Assembly (NCBI GenBank): GCA_902791885.1
Contig: CADAXO010000009.1
Coordinates: 1-23,343 of the forward strand
Source: Oscillospiraceae bacterium
Lineage (GTDB): Bacteria; Bacillota_A; Clostridia; Saccharofermentanales; Saccharofermentanaceae
DNA length: 23,343 nucleotides
Direction of reading: 5' to 3'
Shown: piece by piece, positions 1-6,166 of the stretch
Layout of the letters: every line of letters begins with the position of its first letter
Numbering within the stretch: the stretch's first letter is position 1
Notes under the pieces: model-generated
Seen by the model: the letters and a program-made list of their open reading frames with translations, nothing else
Told to the model about the DNA's origin: nothing
Database searches by the model: none
Position numbers and translations under genes: made by a program

Positions 1-19
1 TACTTCATTTGATGTATAT

Positions 20-38
20 TAGATAAGTTAATTATCTA
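20..38. repeat. Inverted repeat just upstream of the metG ribosome binding site
   Basis: A perfect 7-base inverted repeat (TAGATAA at 20-26, TTATCTA at 32-38, loop GTTAA) ends two bases before the AGGAGGGG ribosome binding site at 41-48. It could be a small hairpin in the metG leader or an operator. Only 58 bases lie upstream of metG in this window, so the promoter cannot be placed with confidence. AT-rich palindromes of this size also arise by chance. Confidence 0.35.
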
Positions 39-58
39 TCAGGAGGGGTTATTGCTCT

Positions 59-1993
59 ATGTCAGAGAAAACACCGTTTTACATCACTACGCCCATTTAC
101 TATCCTTCGGGCAATCCGCATATCGGTCATTGTTATTCCACCATCGCATGCGATGTTGTTGCAAGAATGAAGCGAATGCAGGGCTACGATGTAATGTTCC
201 TGACCGGAACTGACGAGCACGGACAGAAGATCGAGAAGAAGGCAGAGGAGCTCGGCACAACACCTAAGGCTTATGTCGACGAGATCGTAGCTAACTTCAA
301 GAAGCTCTGGAGCACACTCGGAATCACATACGACAGATTTATAAGAACGACTGACGATTACCACATCGAGTCCGTTCAGAAGATATTCAAGAAGCTTTAC
401 GATACAGGCTATATCTATAAGAGCGAATACAAGGGTAAGTACTGCACACCCTGTGAGTCTTTCTGGACTGAATCACAGCTTGTAGACGGCAAGTGTCCCG
501 ACTGTGGTCGTGAAGTTACAGATGCATCCGAAGAAGCTTATTTCTTCAAGCTTTCACAGTTCGCTCCCAAGCTTAAGGAACTTCTTCTTGATGAGGAGAA
601 GGACTTCCTTAATCCTAAGTCCCGTGTTAATGAGATGATCAATAACTTCATCGAGCCCGGTTTGCAGGACCTTTGCGTATCCAGAACAAGCTTTACTTGG
701 GGTGTTCCCGTAGACTTTGATAAGGGACACATCGTTTATGTATGGATCGATGCACTATCGAACTATATCACTGCATTGGGTTACCTTAACGATACCTACA
801 ACGATTACGATAAGTACTGGCCTGCAGATATGCACGTTATGGCCAAGGAGATCGTAAGATTCCACTCTCTTATCTGGCCTGCGATCCTTATGGCTCTTGA
901 TCTGCCGCTTCCTAAGAAGGTTTACGGTCACGGCTGGATTACATTCGGTGACGGAGGAAAGATGAGTAAGTCCAAGGGCAACGTTATCGATCCTTTCGTA
1001 TTGAGCGAGAGATACGGCGTTGATTCGTTAAGATATCACCTCTTAAGAGAGATGGTATTCGGATCTGACTGCCCTTATTCCAATGAGCAGATGTTCACAA
1101 GATACAACAGCGATCTTGCGAATGACTTGGGTAACCTCGTATCAAGAACTGTTGCTATGGCCGAGAAGTATTTCGGCGGCACGCTCCCCGAGAGCAAGGA
1201 TTTCAACGAGTCTGATGAGGAGCTTCTTTCCATGACAGACGAGCTTCCCGCTTTCGTTGATGATACTTTCACGACATTGAGATTCTCCGAAGGTCTCGAG
1301 AAGATCTTCCGTGTTATCGCACGTGCCAATAAGTACATCGATGAGAACGAGCCCTGGATCCTTGCCAAGGACGAGGAGAAGAAGGGCAGACTTGCTGCTG
1401 TTCTTTACAACCTTCTCGATACAGTAAGAAGATGCTCGATCCTTTTGACACCCGTTATGCCTCATATCTGTCCCGAGATCTTCGAGCAGATCGGTGCTGA
1501 CGAGTCTGTAACAACATGGGAGGCTGCTAAGACACGCCACCTTCTTGCTGCTGATGTTACTGTTAAGAAGGGAAGAGTTCTTTTCCCTCGTATAGACGTA
1601 GAGAAGGAGATCGCTGAGCTTGATGCATTGAATAAGCCTGCAAGAGAGCTTCCTGCCGAGCCTATGAAGGAGATCACAAACTTCGATAATTTCGCTGCTT
1701 TGGATCTTCGTGCCGTTAAGGTTCTTTCATGTGAGAAAGTTCCGAAGTCAGATAAGCTTCTTAAGTTCATCGTAGACGACGGCTTCGGCGAGAGACAGGT
1801 TCTTTCAGGTATCGCGAAGTACTACGAGCCTGAGCAGCTTGTAGGAAAGACTCTCGGTATGATCATCAATCTCGCTCCCCGTAAGATGATGGGGCTTGAG
1901 AGCAACGGCATGATCATGTCGGTTAGAGACGGCGACAAGTTCAGAGTAGTCGAGTTCGGTGACGACATAAAGGCAGGAGCAGATATCTCCTGA
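59..1993 (+). CDS. metG: Methionine--tRNA ligase (MetRS)
   Basis: This cytoplasmic enzyme charges tRNA-Met (initiator and elongator) with methionine using ATP. The 644-residue length fits bacterial MetRS with a C-terminal dimerisation domain. The class I signature PHIGH is at residues 20-24 and KMSKS at 301-305. A zinc knuckle is visible as C129-x2-C132 and C146-x2-C149, so this is the zinc-binding type. From about residue 541 to the end is an EMAP-II-like OB-fold tRNA-binding domain (SDKLL, MGLESNGM). The start is ATG with AGGAGGGG ten bases upstream. The stop codon overlaps the ATG of the TatD gene by one base (TGATG), so the two are probably translationally coupled; metG-tatD is a common Firmicute order. 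Glutamate and lysine codons are strongly biased to GAG and AAG, as in the other housekeeping genes here. Identity is near certain. Confidence 0.98.
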   Translation: MSEKTPFYITTPIYYPSGNPHIGHCYSTIACDVVARMKRMQGYDVMFLTGTDEHGQKIEKKAEELGTTPKAYVDEIVANFKKLWSTLGITYDRFIRTTDDYHIESVQKIFKKLYDTGYIYKSEYKGKYCTPCESFWTESQLVDGKCPDCGREVTDASEEAYFFKLSQFAPKLKELLLDEEKDFLNPKSRVNEMINNFIEPGLQDLCVSRTSFTWGVPVDFDKGHIVYVWIDALSNYITALGYLNDTYNDYDKYWPADMHVMAKEIVRFHSLIWPAILMALDLPLPKKVYGHGWITFGDGGKMSKSKGNVIDPFVLSERYGVDSLRYHLLREMVFGSDCPYSNEQMFTRYNSDLANDLGNLVSRTVAMAEKYFGGTLPESKDFNESDEELLSMTDELPAFVDDTFTTLRFSEGLEKIFRVIARANKYIDENEPWILAKDEEKKGRLAAVLYNLLDTVRRCSILLTPVMPHICPEIFEQIGADESVTTWEAAKTRHLLAADVTVKKGRVLFPRIDVEKEIAELDALNKPARELPAEPMKEITNFDNFAALDLRAVKVLSCEKVPKSDKLLKFIVDDGFGERQVLSGIAKYYEPEQLVGKTLGMIINLAPRKMMGLESNGMIMSVRDGDKFRVVEFGDDIKAGADIS

Positions 1994-2838
1994 TGTCTCA
2001 CAAGCATCGCGAGCCGTTTTACCCTGAAGGGTACAAAGGAGTTTTTGACACACACGCGCATCTTTATGATGCGCGTATTTTTCAGGATGCGGAGAATGTG
2101 CTGGAACGCGCGATAGTATCCGGCGTTGATACAGTTCTGGTGCCTTCTGATAACGAGGAGACAAGCAGACTGGCTGTTGACTATGTGCAGAAGTGGGACG
2201 GATATAAAGGCGTTGATCTTTACTGCTCTGTAGGCGTGCATCCGCATGAAGCTTCGTCTTATACCGAAGACACGGAAGCGTACCTCGTCGACATGCTTTC
2301 GAAGCGCGATGAGTACAAGATAAAGGCGATAGGAGAGATAGGTCTTGATTACTACTATGATCTTTCTCCTCGTGAAGTGCAGCGCGAAGTGTTCAGGAAG
2401 CAGTTGAAGCTTGCTTATGAGCTCGATATACCGTTTATTTTGCACGAGAGGGATGCGACACAGGATTGCGTTGATATTTTGAAACAAGCGCAAAAAGACG
2501 GTATGCTGCTCCCTGTACCCGGTGTATGCCACTGCTGCTCTTGCTCTGCCGAGATCGCGAAGATACTTATCGATATGGGTTTCTACATAGGCTTTGACGG
2601 TCCGCTTACATTCAAGAATAATAAGAAGACTCCGGGAGTGCTCGAGATATGTCCTTGGGACAGGATTGTTGTAGAGACGGATTCTCCTTATCTTGCACCG
2701 GAACCTAACAGGGGCATGACTAATGAGCCCGCATTTGTTACATTGGTTGTGGAAAGAATCGCGCAGCTTAAAGGTGTCGAACCTTCCGAGGCTGCACGCA
2801 TTACAAAAGAGAACGGCCTAAGGCTGTTCCGTATATAA
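1993..2838 (+). CDS. tatD: TatD family metal-dependent hydrolase (putative DNase)
   Basis: A cytoplasmic TIM-barrel metallohydrolase of the TatD family (called YabD or YcfH in model bacteria). Family members are 3'-5' exonucleases on DNA or RNA; the natural substrate of this one cannot be read from sequence. The length of 281 residues is somewhat above the usual 255-265. Metal-site residues are visible in order: H21 and H23 (THAHL), E115 in GEIGLDY, H151 in ILHERDA, H180 in VCHCC, and D230 in ETDSPYLAPEP. Typical family members begin close to the DTHAHL motif. Here about 18 extra residues precede it, but the ATG that overlaps the metG stop is the best supported start. The CHCCSCS stretch at 179-185 is unusually rich in cysteine, since the family normally has a single HCF or HSF motif there. 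Position behind metG supports a conserved housekeeping role. Confidence 0.93.
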   Translation: MSHKHREPFYPEGYKGVFDTHAHLYDARIFQDAENVLERAIVSGVDTVLVPSDNEETSRLAVDYVQKWDGYKGVDLYCSVGVHPHEASSYTEDTEAYLVDMLSKRDEYKIKAIGEIGLDYYYDLSPREVQREVFRKQLKLAYELDIPFILHERDATQDCVDILKQAQKDGMLLPVPGVCHCCSCSAEIAKILIDMGFYIGFDGPLTFKNNKKTPGVLEICPWDRIVVETDSPYLAPEPNRGMTNEPAFVTLVVERIAQLKGVEPSEAARITKENGLRLFRI

Positions 2839-2852
2839 AGAGAGGTAACAAC

Positions 2853-3320
2853 GTGAAGAAGAAAGATAAGATCTTAGTTGCAGTCACTGTAATCATGGTG
2901 CTCATACTTATTGTATGTTTCTACTTTGACAGAAGCTCGGCGCTGCTTTCAAGGACGCTTGCTTATGATCTTCCTTCGGATGTTAAGCTCGTTGATATCG
3001 ATAAGCACGGTTTCCTGTTCTACCGCGTAGCTTATGAGGCGAAGTTTGAGATCGATCCCGAGAACCCTGAAGAGTTACTTCAGTGCTTTGTTCAAGGCTA
3101 CGAAGATTCGGGAAGAATGCTTTCTCAGGAAGAGTTCGACACCATGACTGAGGCGATGTATGTAAACTACTACGATTATGTCAATCTTAAGCCCAATCCC
3201 GCACCCGGATCTCACGTCTGGTTCCAGGAGGCAGATACGCCTGACGGTCACCATGTAATGCACTTTATGGACGTCGAAGAAGGGGAGCAGGCATACCTTT
3301 ACATTTACTATGTAAGGTAA
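2853..3320 (+). CDS. Small membrane-anchored protein of unknown function
   Basis: I do not recognise this 155-residue protein. It starts with GTG at 2853, with AGAGGT at 2841-2846 as a plausible ribosome binding site and 14 bases after the tatD stop, so it is probably the last gene of the metG operon. The N-terminus has three lysines followed by one hydrophobic segment at about residues 7-25, then about 130 residues of acidic, aromatic-rich sequence without cysteines near the membrane. That pattern suggests a single-pass or uncleaved signal-anchor protein with its C-terminal domain outside the cell. No catalytic motif is visible. Codon use resembles its neighbours, and no terminator follows before the tRNA promoter. 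It is likely real because of the spacing, the hydrophobic anchor and the lack of a competing frame. Confidence 0.75.
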   Translation: MKKKDKILVAVTVIMVLILIVCFYFDRSSALLSRTLAYDLPSDVKLVDIDKHGFLFYRVAYEAKFEIDPENPEELLQCFVQGYEDSGRMLSQEEFDTMTEAMYVNYYDYVNLKPNPAPGSHVWFQEADTPDGHHVMHFMDVEEGEQAYLYIYYVR

Positions 3321-3367
3321 TGATTTCAATGCTTAAGAAAGAATAAGAAAAATTATTGAAAAAGAAG

Positions 3368-3396
3368 TTGACATCCATAGTGACTTTCGTTATACT
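3368..3396 (+). promoter_or_regulatory. Strong sigma-A promoter of the tRNA-Val/tRNA-Phe unit
   Basis: The -35 box TTGACA (3368-3373) is a perfect consensus and is separated by exactly 17 bases from the -10 box TATACT (3391-3396). Transcription should start near 3403, about 36 bases before the mature 5' end of tRNA-Val. It is the strongest promoter I can see in the window, which fits stable RNA genes. Confidence 0.87.
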
Positions 3397-3438
3397 TCTT
3401 TTGCGCTTCGAAGAGGGGCGCACACCAGCAACTTAAAT

Positions 3439-3514
3439 GGAAGCTTAGCTCAGCTGGGAGAGCATCTGCCTTACAAGCAGAGGGTCACAGGTTCGAGCCC
3501 TGTAGTTTCCACCA
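3439..3514 (+). tRNA. tRNA-Val (anticodon TAC)
   Basis: A complete 76-base tRNA that reads valine codons GUA and GUN. The acceptor stem pairs GGAAGCT (3439-3445) with AGTTTCC (3504-3510), including one G-T pair. The D arm is GCTC/GAGC with the conserved GGGA loop. The anticodon stem TCTGC/GCAGA encloses the loop CTTACAA with TAC at 3472-3474. The T arm carries GTTCGAGCC. The discriminator A and CCA are encoded at 3511-3514. All normally invariant positions are present. Confidence 0.97.
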
Positions 3515-3516
3515 AT

Positions 3517-3591
3517 GGCGCAGTAGTTCAGCTGTAGAGCAGGGGACTGAAAATCCCCGTGTCGGCAGTTCGATTCTGTCTCTGGGCACCA
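3517..3591 (+). tRNA. tRNA-Phe (anticodon GAA) with abnormal acceptor stem and D loop
   Basis: The 3' two-thirds is a textbook tRNA-Phe. The anticodon stem GGGGA/TCCCC (3542-3546/3554-3558) holds the loop CTGAAAA with GAA at 3549-3551, followed by GTGTC, the T arm GGCAG-TTCGATT-CTGTC, the acceptor strand TCTGGGC and encoded ACCA. The 5' part does not match it. The strand GGCGCAG (3517-3523) pairs poorly with TCTGGGC, whereas GCCCAGA would be expected. The D loop AGCTGTA has only one of the two invariant guanines G18-G19. Aligned to the expected sequence, the gene looks as if it has lost base 7 and one D-loop G and has a C-to-G change at position 3. It could be a decaying duplicate, a sequence or assembly error, or a divergent functional tRNA. 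It follows tRNA-Val with a two-base gap and shares its promoter and terminator. Confidence 0.75.
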
Positions 3592-3594
3592 AAT

Positions 3595-3619
3595 AAGCTC
3601 CGCATCAGCGGAGCTTTTT
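3595..3619 (+). terminator. Intrinsic terminator of the tRNA unit
   Basis: A perfect 9-base stem (AAGCTCCGC at 3595-3603, GCGGAGCTT at 3608-3616) with the loop ATCA, running into a T tract at 3615-3619, four bases after the tRNA-Phe CCA. It lies 29 bases before the stop codon of the convergent gene. On the opposite strand the sequence after the stem is less T-rich, so it should act mainly on the + strand. Confidence 0.9.
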
Positions 3620-3647
3620 GTTTGCCTGTTATTCTGTCTTCAGCCGA

Positions 3648-4904
3648 TCAGAACTTCATACCCGAGATCTGCCACTCGCCGTCGATCCTGACAAGGTAAA
3701 GGTGAGAGTCTGTAGGAACGACTTCAGGATCGCCCCAGCCCATCTGCATTACCTGCTCGATGTAGACTTCCATATAGACAGTATCTTCGTTGTAAGCGAT
3801 GAAGTCTCTGACTTCCTGGTTCTCGATAGTAACCGCACCGTGTCCTGTGAAGTAACGCAATGCCGTATTACGGCTTATATAGTTATATGTAAGGCTGTCG
3901 GGCGGGAAGTAAGGATCAAGCTCACTTAAGTCAGCATCCATTGATATAACGTTAGCAAAAAGCGTCGTGAATTCGATGCCGTATTCTTCCAAAAATTCTC
4001 TCTCAGCATGGTTGGTGGAATAACCTGCGCTGTAAAGGTCTGTAACCTCGTTATATTCAACGGGTTGGACTGCGCCGGTATAATCCTTAACTTCAATCTC
4101 AGGCTCTTCATAAAGGCCGCTGATGCCGTATGTTGTAAATCCCGTGATAGTACCGCCGTAAGGCTCAACATACTGAAGCTCGGATTCTTCGGGCGGGATG
4201 TCTTCCGTAATATATGTCTCATCAAGCTGGATGCCGTTGACATATACGGTGGAGTTCTCCGGGATAGTGATCGTGGCACCTTCGAAAGGCTGTGCAGGGA
4301 ATGATATGTCTGCAAGAACCCATGTCGGGAATCCGTAGTCTCTTTTTGCGTTAATGTCTCTTCTTAAAGTTACTGTTCCGATTACATATCCGTCAGCCTC
4401 GATGGCATAGCAGGGATTCTCTGCCGTGTATTCGCCTGATTCGGTATATGTTAATGTCTTTCCTTCGATCATGCCGAGCATGAAGTTCTTGACCGTATCC
4501 TCATTCTCGAACATTGATACTGTCGGATGCTCGGACATATTAGCCCAAAGATACTCGATATCTCTTTGCTCGAAATGTACGAATATATCATCCATAACAA
4601 GATCGGGCAGTGAAGCCTGATAAGCAGTCTCGTAATTAACGAGGAAAGCCTCGAATTTTTTGTAGCCGTAAAGAATTGCAACGGTGCAGGCTATAAGCCA
4701 TACAAAGAGGATCGCCACATAAACGTGGAACTTTTTCTTCTTGGGCTTACGGGGCTTGCCGTTATTCTGTCTTGTCTGTCTTGCTTCTTCCTGATTTACC
4801 GGACGGTTGGGATTTGTATGTACAGGTACGTTATTTCTCATAACGGGAGTGGTCATTCTTGCTGACTCTGAAGAGTAGCTTTTGTTCTGATCATGCTTCT
4901 TCAT
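3648..4904 (-). CDS. Membrane-anchored extracytoplasmic protein of unknown function
   Basis: I do not recognise a named family for this 418-residue protein. Residues 1-60 are polar and basic (ending PRKPKKKKFH at 51-60) and should be a disordered cytoplasmic tail. A single membrane segment follows at about 61-80. Residues 81-418 are acidic, lack cysteine clusters and should lie outside the membrane (type II topology by the positive-inside rule). The last 80-90 residues (ending LVRIDGEWQISGMKF) resemble the closing strands of an NTF2/SnoaL-like fold; that is only a resemblance. It overlaps the upstream phosphodiester glycosidase gene by 14 bases, and its ribosome binding site GGAGG (4911-4915, spacing 6) lies inside that gene. 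The two are therefore one transcription unit and probably share a surface role. Confidence 0.85.
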   Translation of the reverse strand: MKKHDQNKSYSSESARMTTPVMRNNVPVHTNPNRPVNQEEARQTRQNNGKPRKPKKKKFHVYVAILFVWLIACTVAILYGYKKFEAFLVNYETAYQASLPDLVMDDIFVHFEQRDIEYLWANMSEHPTVSMFENEDTVKNFMLGMIEGKTLTYTESGEYTAENPCYAIEADGYVIGTVTLRRDINAKRDYGFPTWVLADISFPAQPFEGATITIPENSTVYVNGIQLDETYITEDIPPEESELQYVEPYGGTITGFTTYGISGLYEEPEIEVKDYTGAVQPVEYNEVTDLYSAGYSTNHAEREFLEEYGIEFTTLFANVISMDADLSELDPYFPPDSLTYNYISRNTALRYFTGHGAVTIENQEVRDFIAYNEDTVYMEVYIEQVMQMGWGDPEVVPTDSHLYLVRIDGEWQISGMKF

Positions 4905-6042
4905 TTGTCACCTCCGCAGAAGCAGCAGCGTCAGAAGCGGATACTCCCTGAGGGAGGACTACCCATGCTGTGGGAATAGCTCTGTCCTGTCTGATATTGG
5001 CGTTATCGATGATCTCTTCGCCGTTGTACCACAGTGAAGAGGACATACCTCCGTCGAGGTTAAATGCATTAACAGCGCCGTACTCGACCATGATGTCGAT
5101 AAGGTCAGCCATTGTAGCACCCATGGATGAGGATCTTCTTCCTTCGATAGCAAGAAGAAGTACCGCACCGTCGGCTCTCTGGCCGATCGCGGTTCTAGGG
5201 TTAAGACCGCCGCCGACGCCGCTGTAGTTGGCAGCCTCGCCGTTTACGATAAGTGCGGGACCGAATGATACAGCATCACGAAGTCCTATGCTCTCGGCAT
5301 AACCTCCGCCGAATGTACCTACAACAAGGATGTCATCCTGATTGAATCCTACTGTAGGCAGTGCAGTTCTTGTTGTGTAGATAGGATCGCCGTTCTCATC
5401 GGTTCCTGCTTCATAGTAGTTATCGGCATTATCTGCACGAAGGACTCCCTGACTCATTACGACGCCGATAGGCCAGCCTCCGATTCCGAGGCCGCTCTCG
5501 TCCTCGTACTGTCCGCCGTTGATGCCGGCAACAGCTCCGTACTTGTCTATAAGCTGCTCGAGAGTCATGCCGGCGCCTGAATGTGTGTAGTTATCGATAG
5601 TTGCACAGATAACTCTTGAAGGGTCGTATACAACGAGCATCGCGCCGTGGTACATAGGGCCGGAGATCTCGTGAAGCTCGATACCGTCACCGTCAGGATC
5701 GAGGTTTGTAGCAGCTTCGATACCCGCCTGCTCGGCTGCGGCAGCTGCTGCGGCAGCCTCATCTCTCATTACGGATACGAGGTCCGGGTCGGTGATCTGA
5801 TCGAACTCGATAGTCTTGTTGCTCTCTAAGATCGCATTGATCTGATCTTCGGGAACGACGAGCCTGACGGCGATAGGTCCTGCGGACGACTCCATCATTG
5901 AGGATACGAAAATACTTCTGAAATGTTCTGAAGGACCGTCAACAGCAAGTCTTAATGCGCCGTAAAGGCCGACAGCTGCTATTACAACGGTCGTGATTAG
6001 GAAGAGGAATATCATTCCTATAATTCTAAGAAAGATCTTCAT
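4891..6042 (-). CDS. Phosphodiester glycosidase family (NAGPA/DUF2233) membrane-anchored protein
   Basis: A 383-residue protein with an N-terminal signal-anchor (about residues 5-30) and an extracytoplasmic domain of the NAGPA family. Its founding member is the mammalian lysosomal uncovering enzyme, which removes GlcNAc from a phosphodiester. Bacterial relatives are annotated as exopolysaccharide or wall-teichoic-type phosphodiester glycosidases. Family hallmarks are AGINGGQY, NPRTAIG (N281 to G287) and NLDGGMSSSLWYNG (from N328, with D330-G331-G332). An unbroken run of eight alanines lies near residue 94-101, in a linker or helix before the domain. I chose ATG at 6042 because GGAG at 6049-6052 stands six bases upstream. 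A TTG at 6054 would add four residues but would place this site inside the gene. The gene overlaps the next by 14 bases. The actual substrate is unknown. Confidence 0.88.
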   Translation of the reverse strand: MKIFLRIIGMIFLFLITTVVIAAVGLYGALRLAVDGPSEHFRSIFVSSMMESSAGPIAVRLVVPEDQINAILESNKTIEFDQITDPDLVSVMRDEAAAAAAAAEQAGIEAATNLDPDGDGIELHEISGPMYHGAMLVVYDPSRVICATIDNYTHSGAGMTLEQLIDKYGAVAGINGGQYEDESGLGIGGWPIGVVMSQGVLRADNADNYYEAGTDENGDPIYTTRTALPTVGFNQDDILVVGTFGGGYAESIGLRDAVSFGPALIVNGEAANYSGVGGGLNPRTAIGQRADGAVLLLAIEGRRSSSMGATMADLIDIMVEYGAVNAFNLDGGMSSSLWYNGEEIIDNANIRQDRAIPTAWVVLPQGVSASDAAASAEVTNEEA

Positions 6043-6054
6043 ATTTAACTCCAA

Positions 6055-6066
6055 TATCTATAGATA
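6055..6066. repeat. 12-base perfect palindrome upstream of the NAGPA-family gene
   Basis: TATCTATAGATA is its own reverse complement and lies three bases upstream of the GGAG ribosome binding site of the leftward gene, within the 124-base divergent region. It may be an operator, but its length and AT content do not rule out chance. Confidence 0.3.
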
Positions 6067-6087
6067 CATATCAATTGTACATTTTTC

Positions 6088-6115
6088 TTGAAAAAAACAA
6101 TACGTTATTTATAAT
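6088..6115 (+). promoter_or_regulatory. Probable sigma-A promoter of the calcium ATPase gene
   Basis: TTGAAA (6088-6093), a 16-base spacer and TATAAT (6110-6115, perfect consensus) predict a start near 6122. This gives a leader of about 45 bases ending in the AGGGGGG ribosome binding site at 6155-6161. I did not find an equally clear promoter for the leftward gene in this divergent region. Confidence 0.62.
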
Positions 6116-6166
6116 ACTGATGTTTACATATTTTTATTAGACTCATATGGTCTAAGGGGGGTTACT

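Noticed and set aside
1822..2532. Long open frame (236 codons) on the minus strand
   Set aside because: It lies wholly antisense to metG and tatD, which carry full family motifs. It has no ribosome binding site or recognisable domain.
3618..3929. Plus-strand open frame after the tRNA terminator
   Set aside because: Antisense to the 418-residue minus-strand gene, no binding site, and placed just after a terminator.
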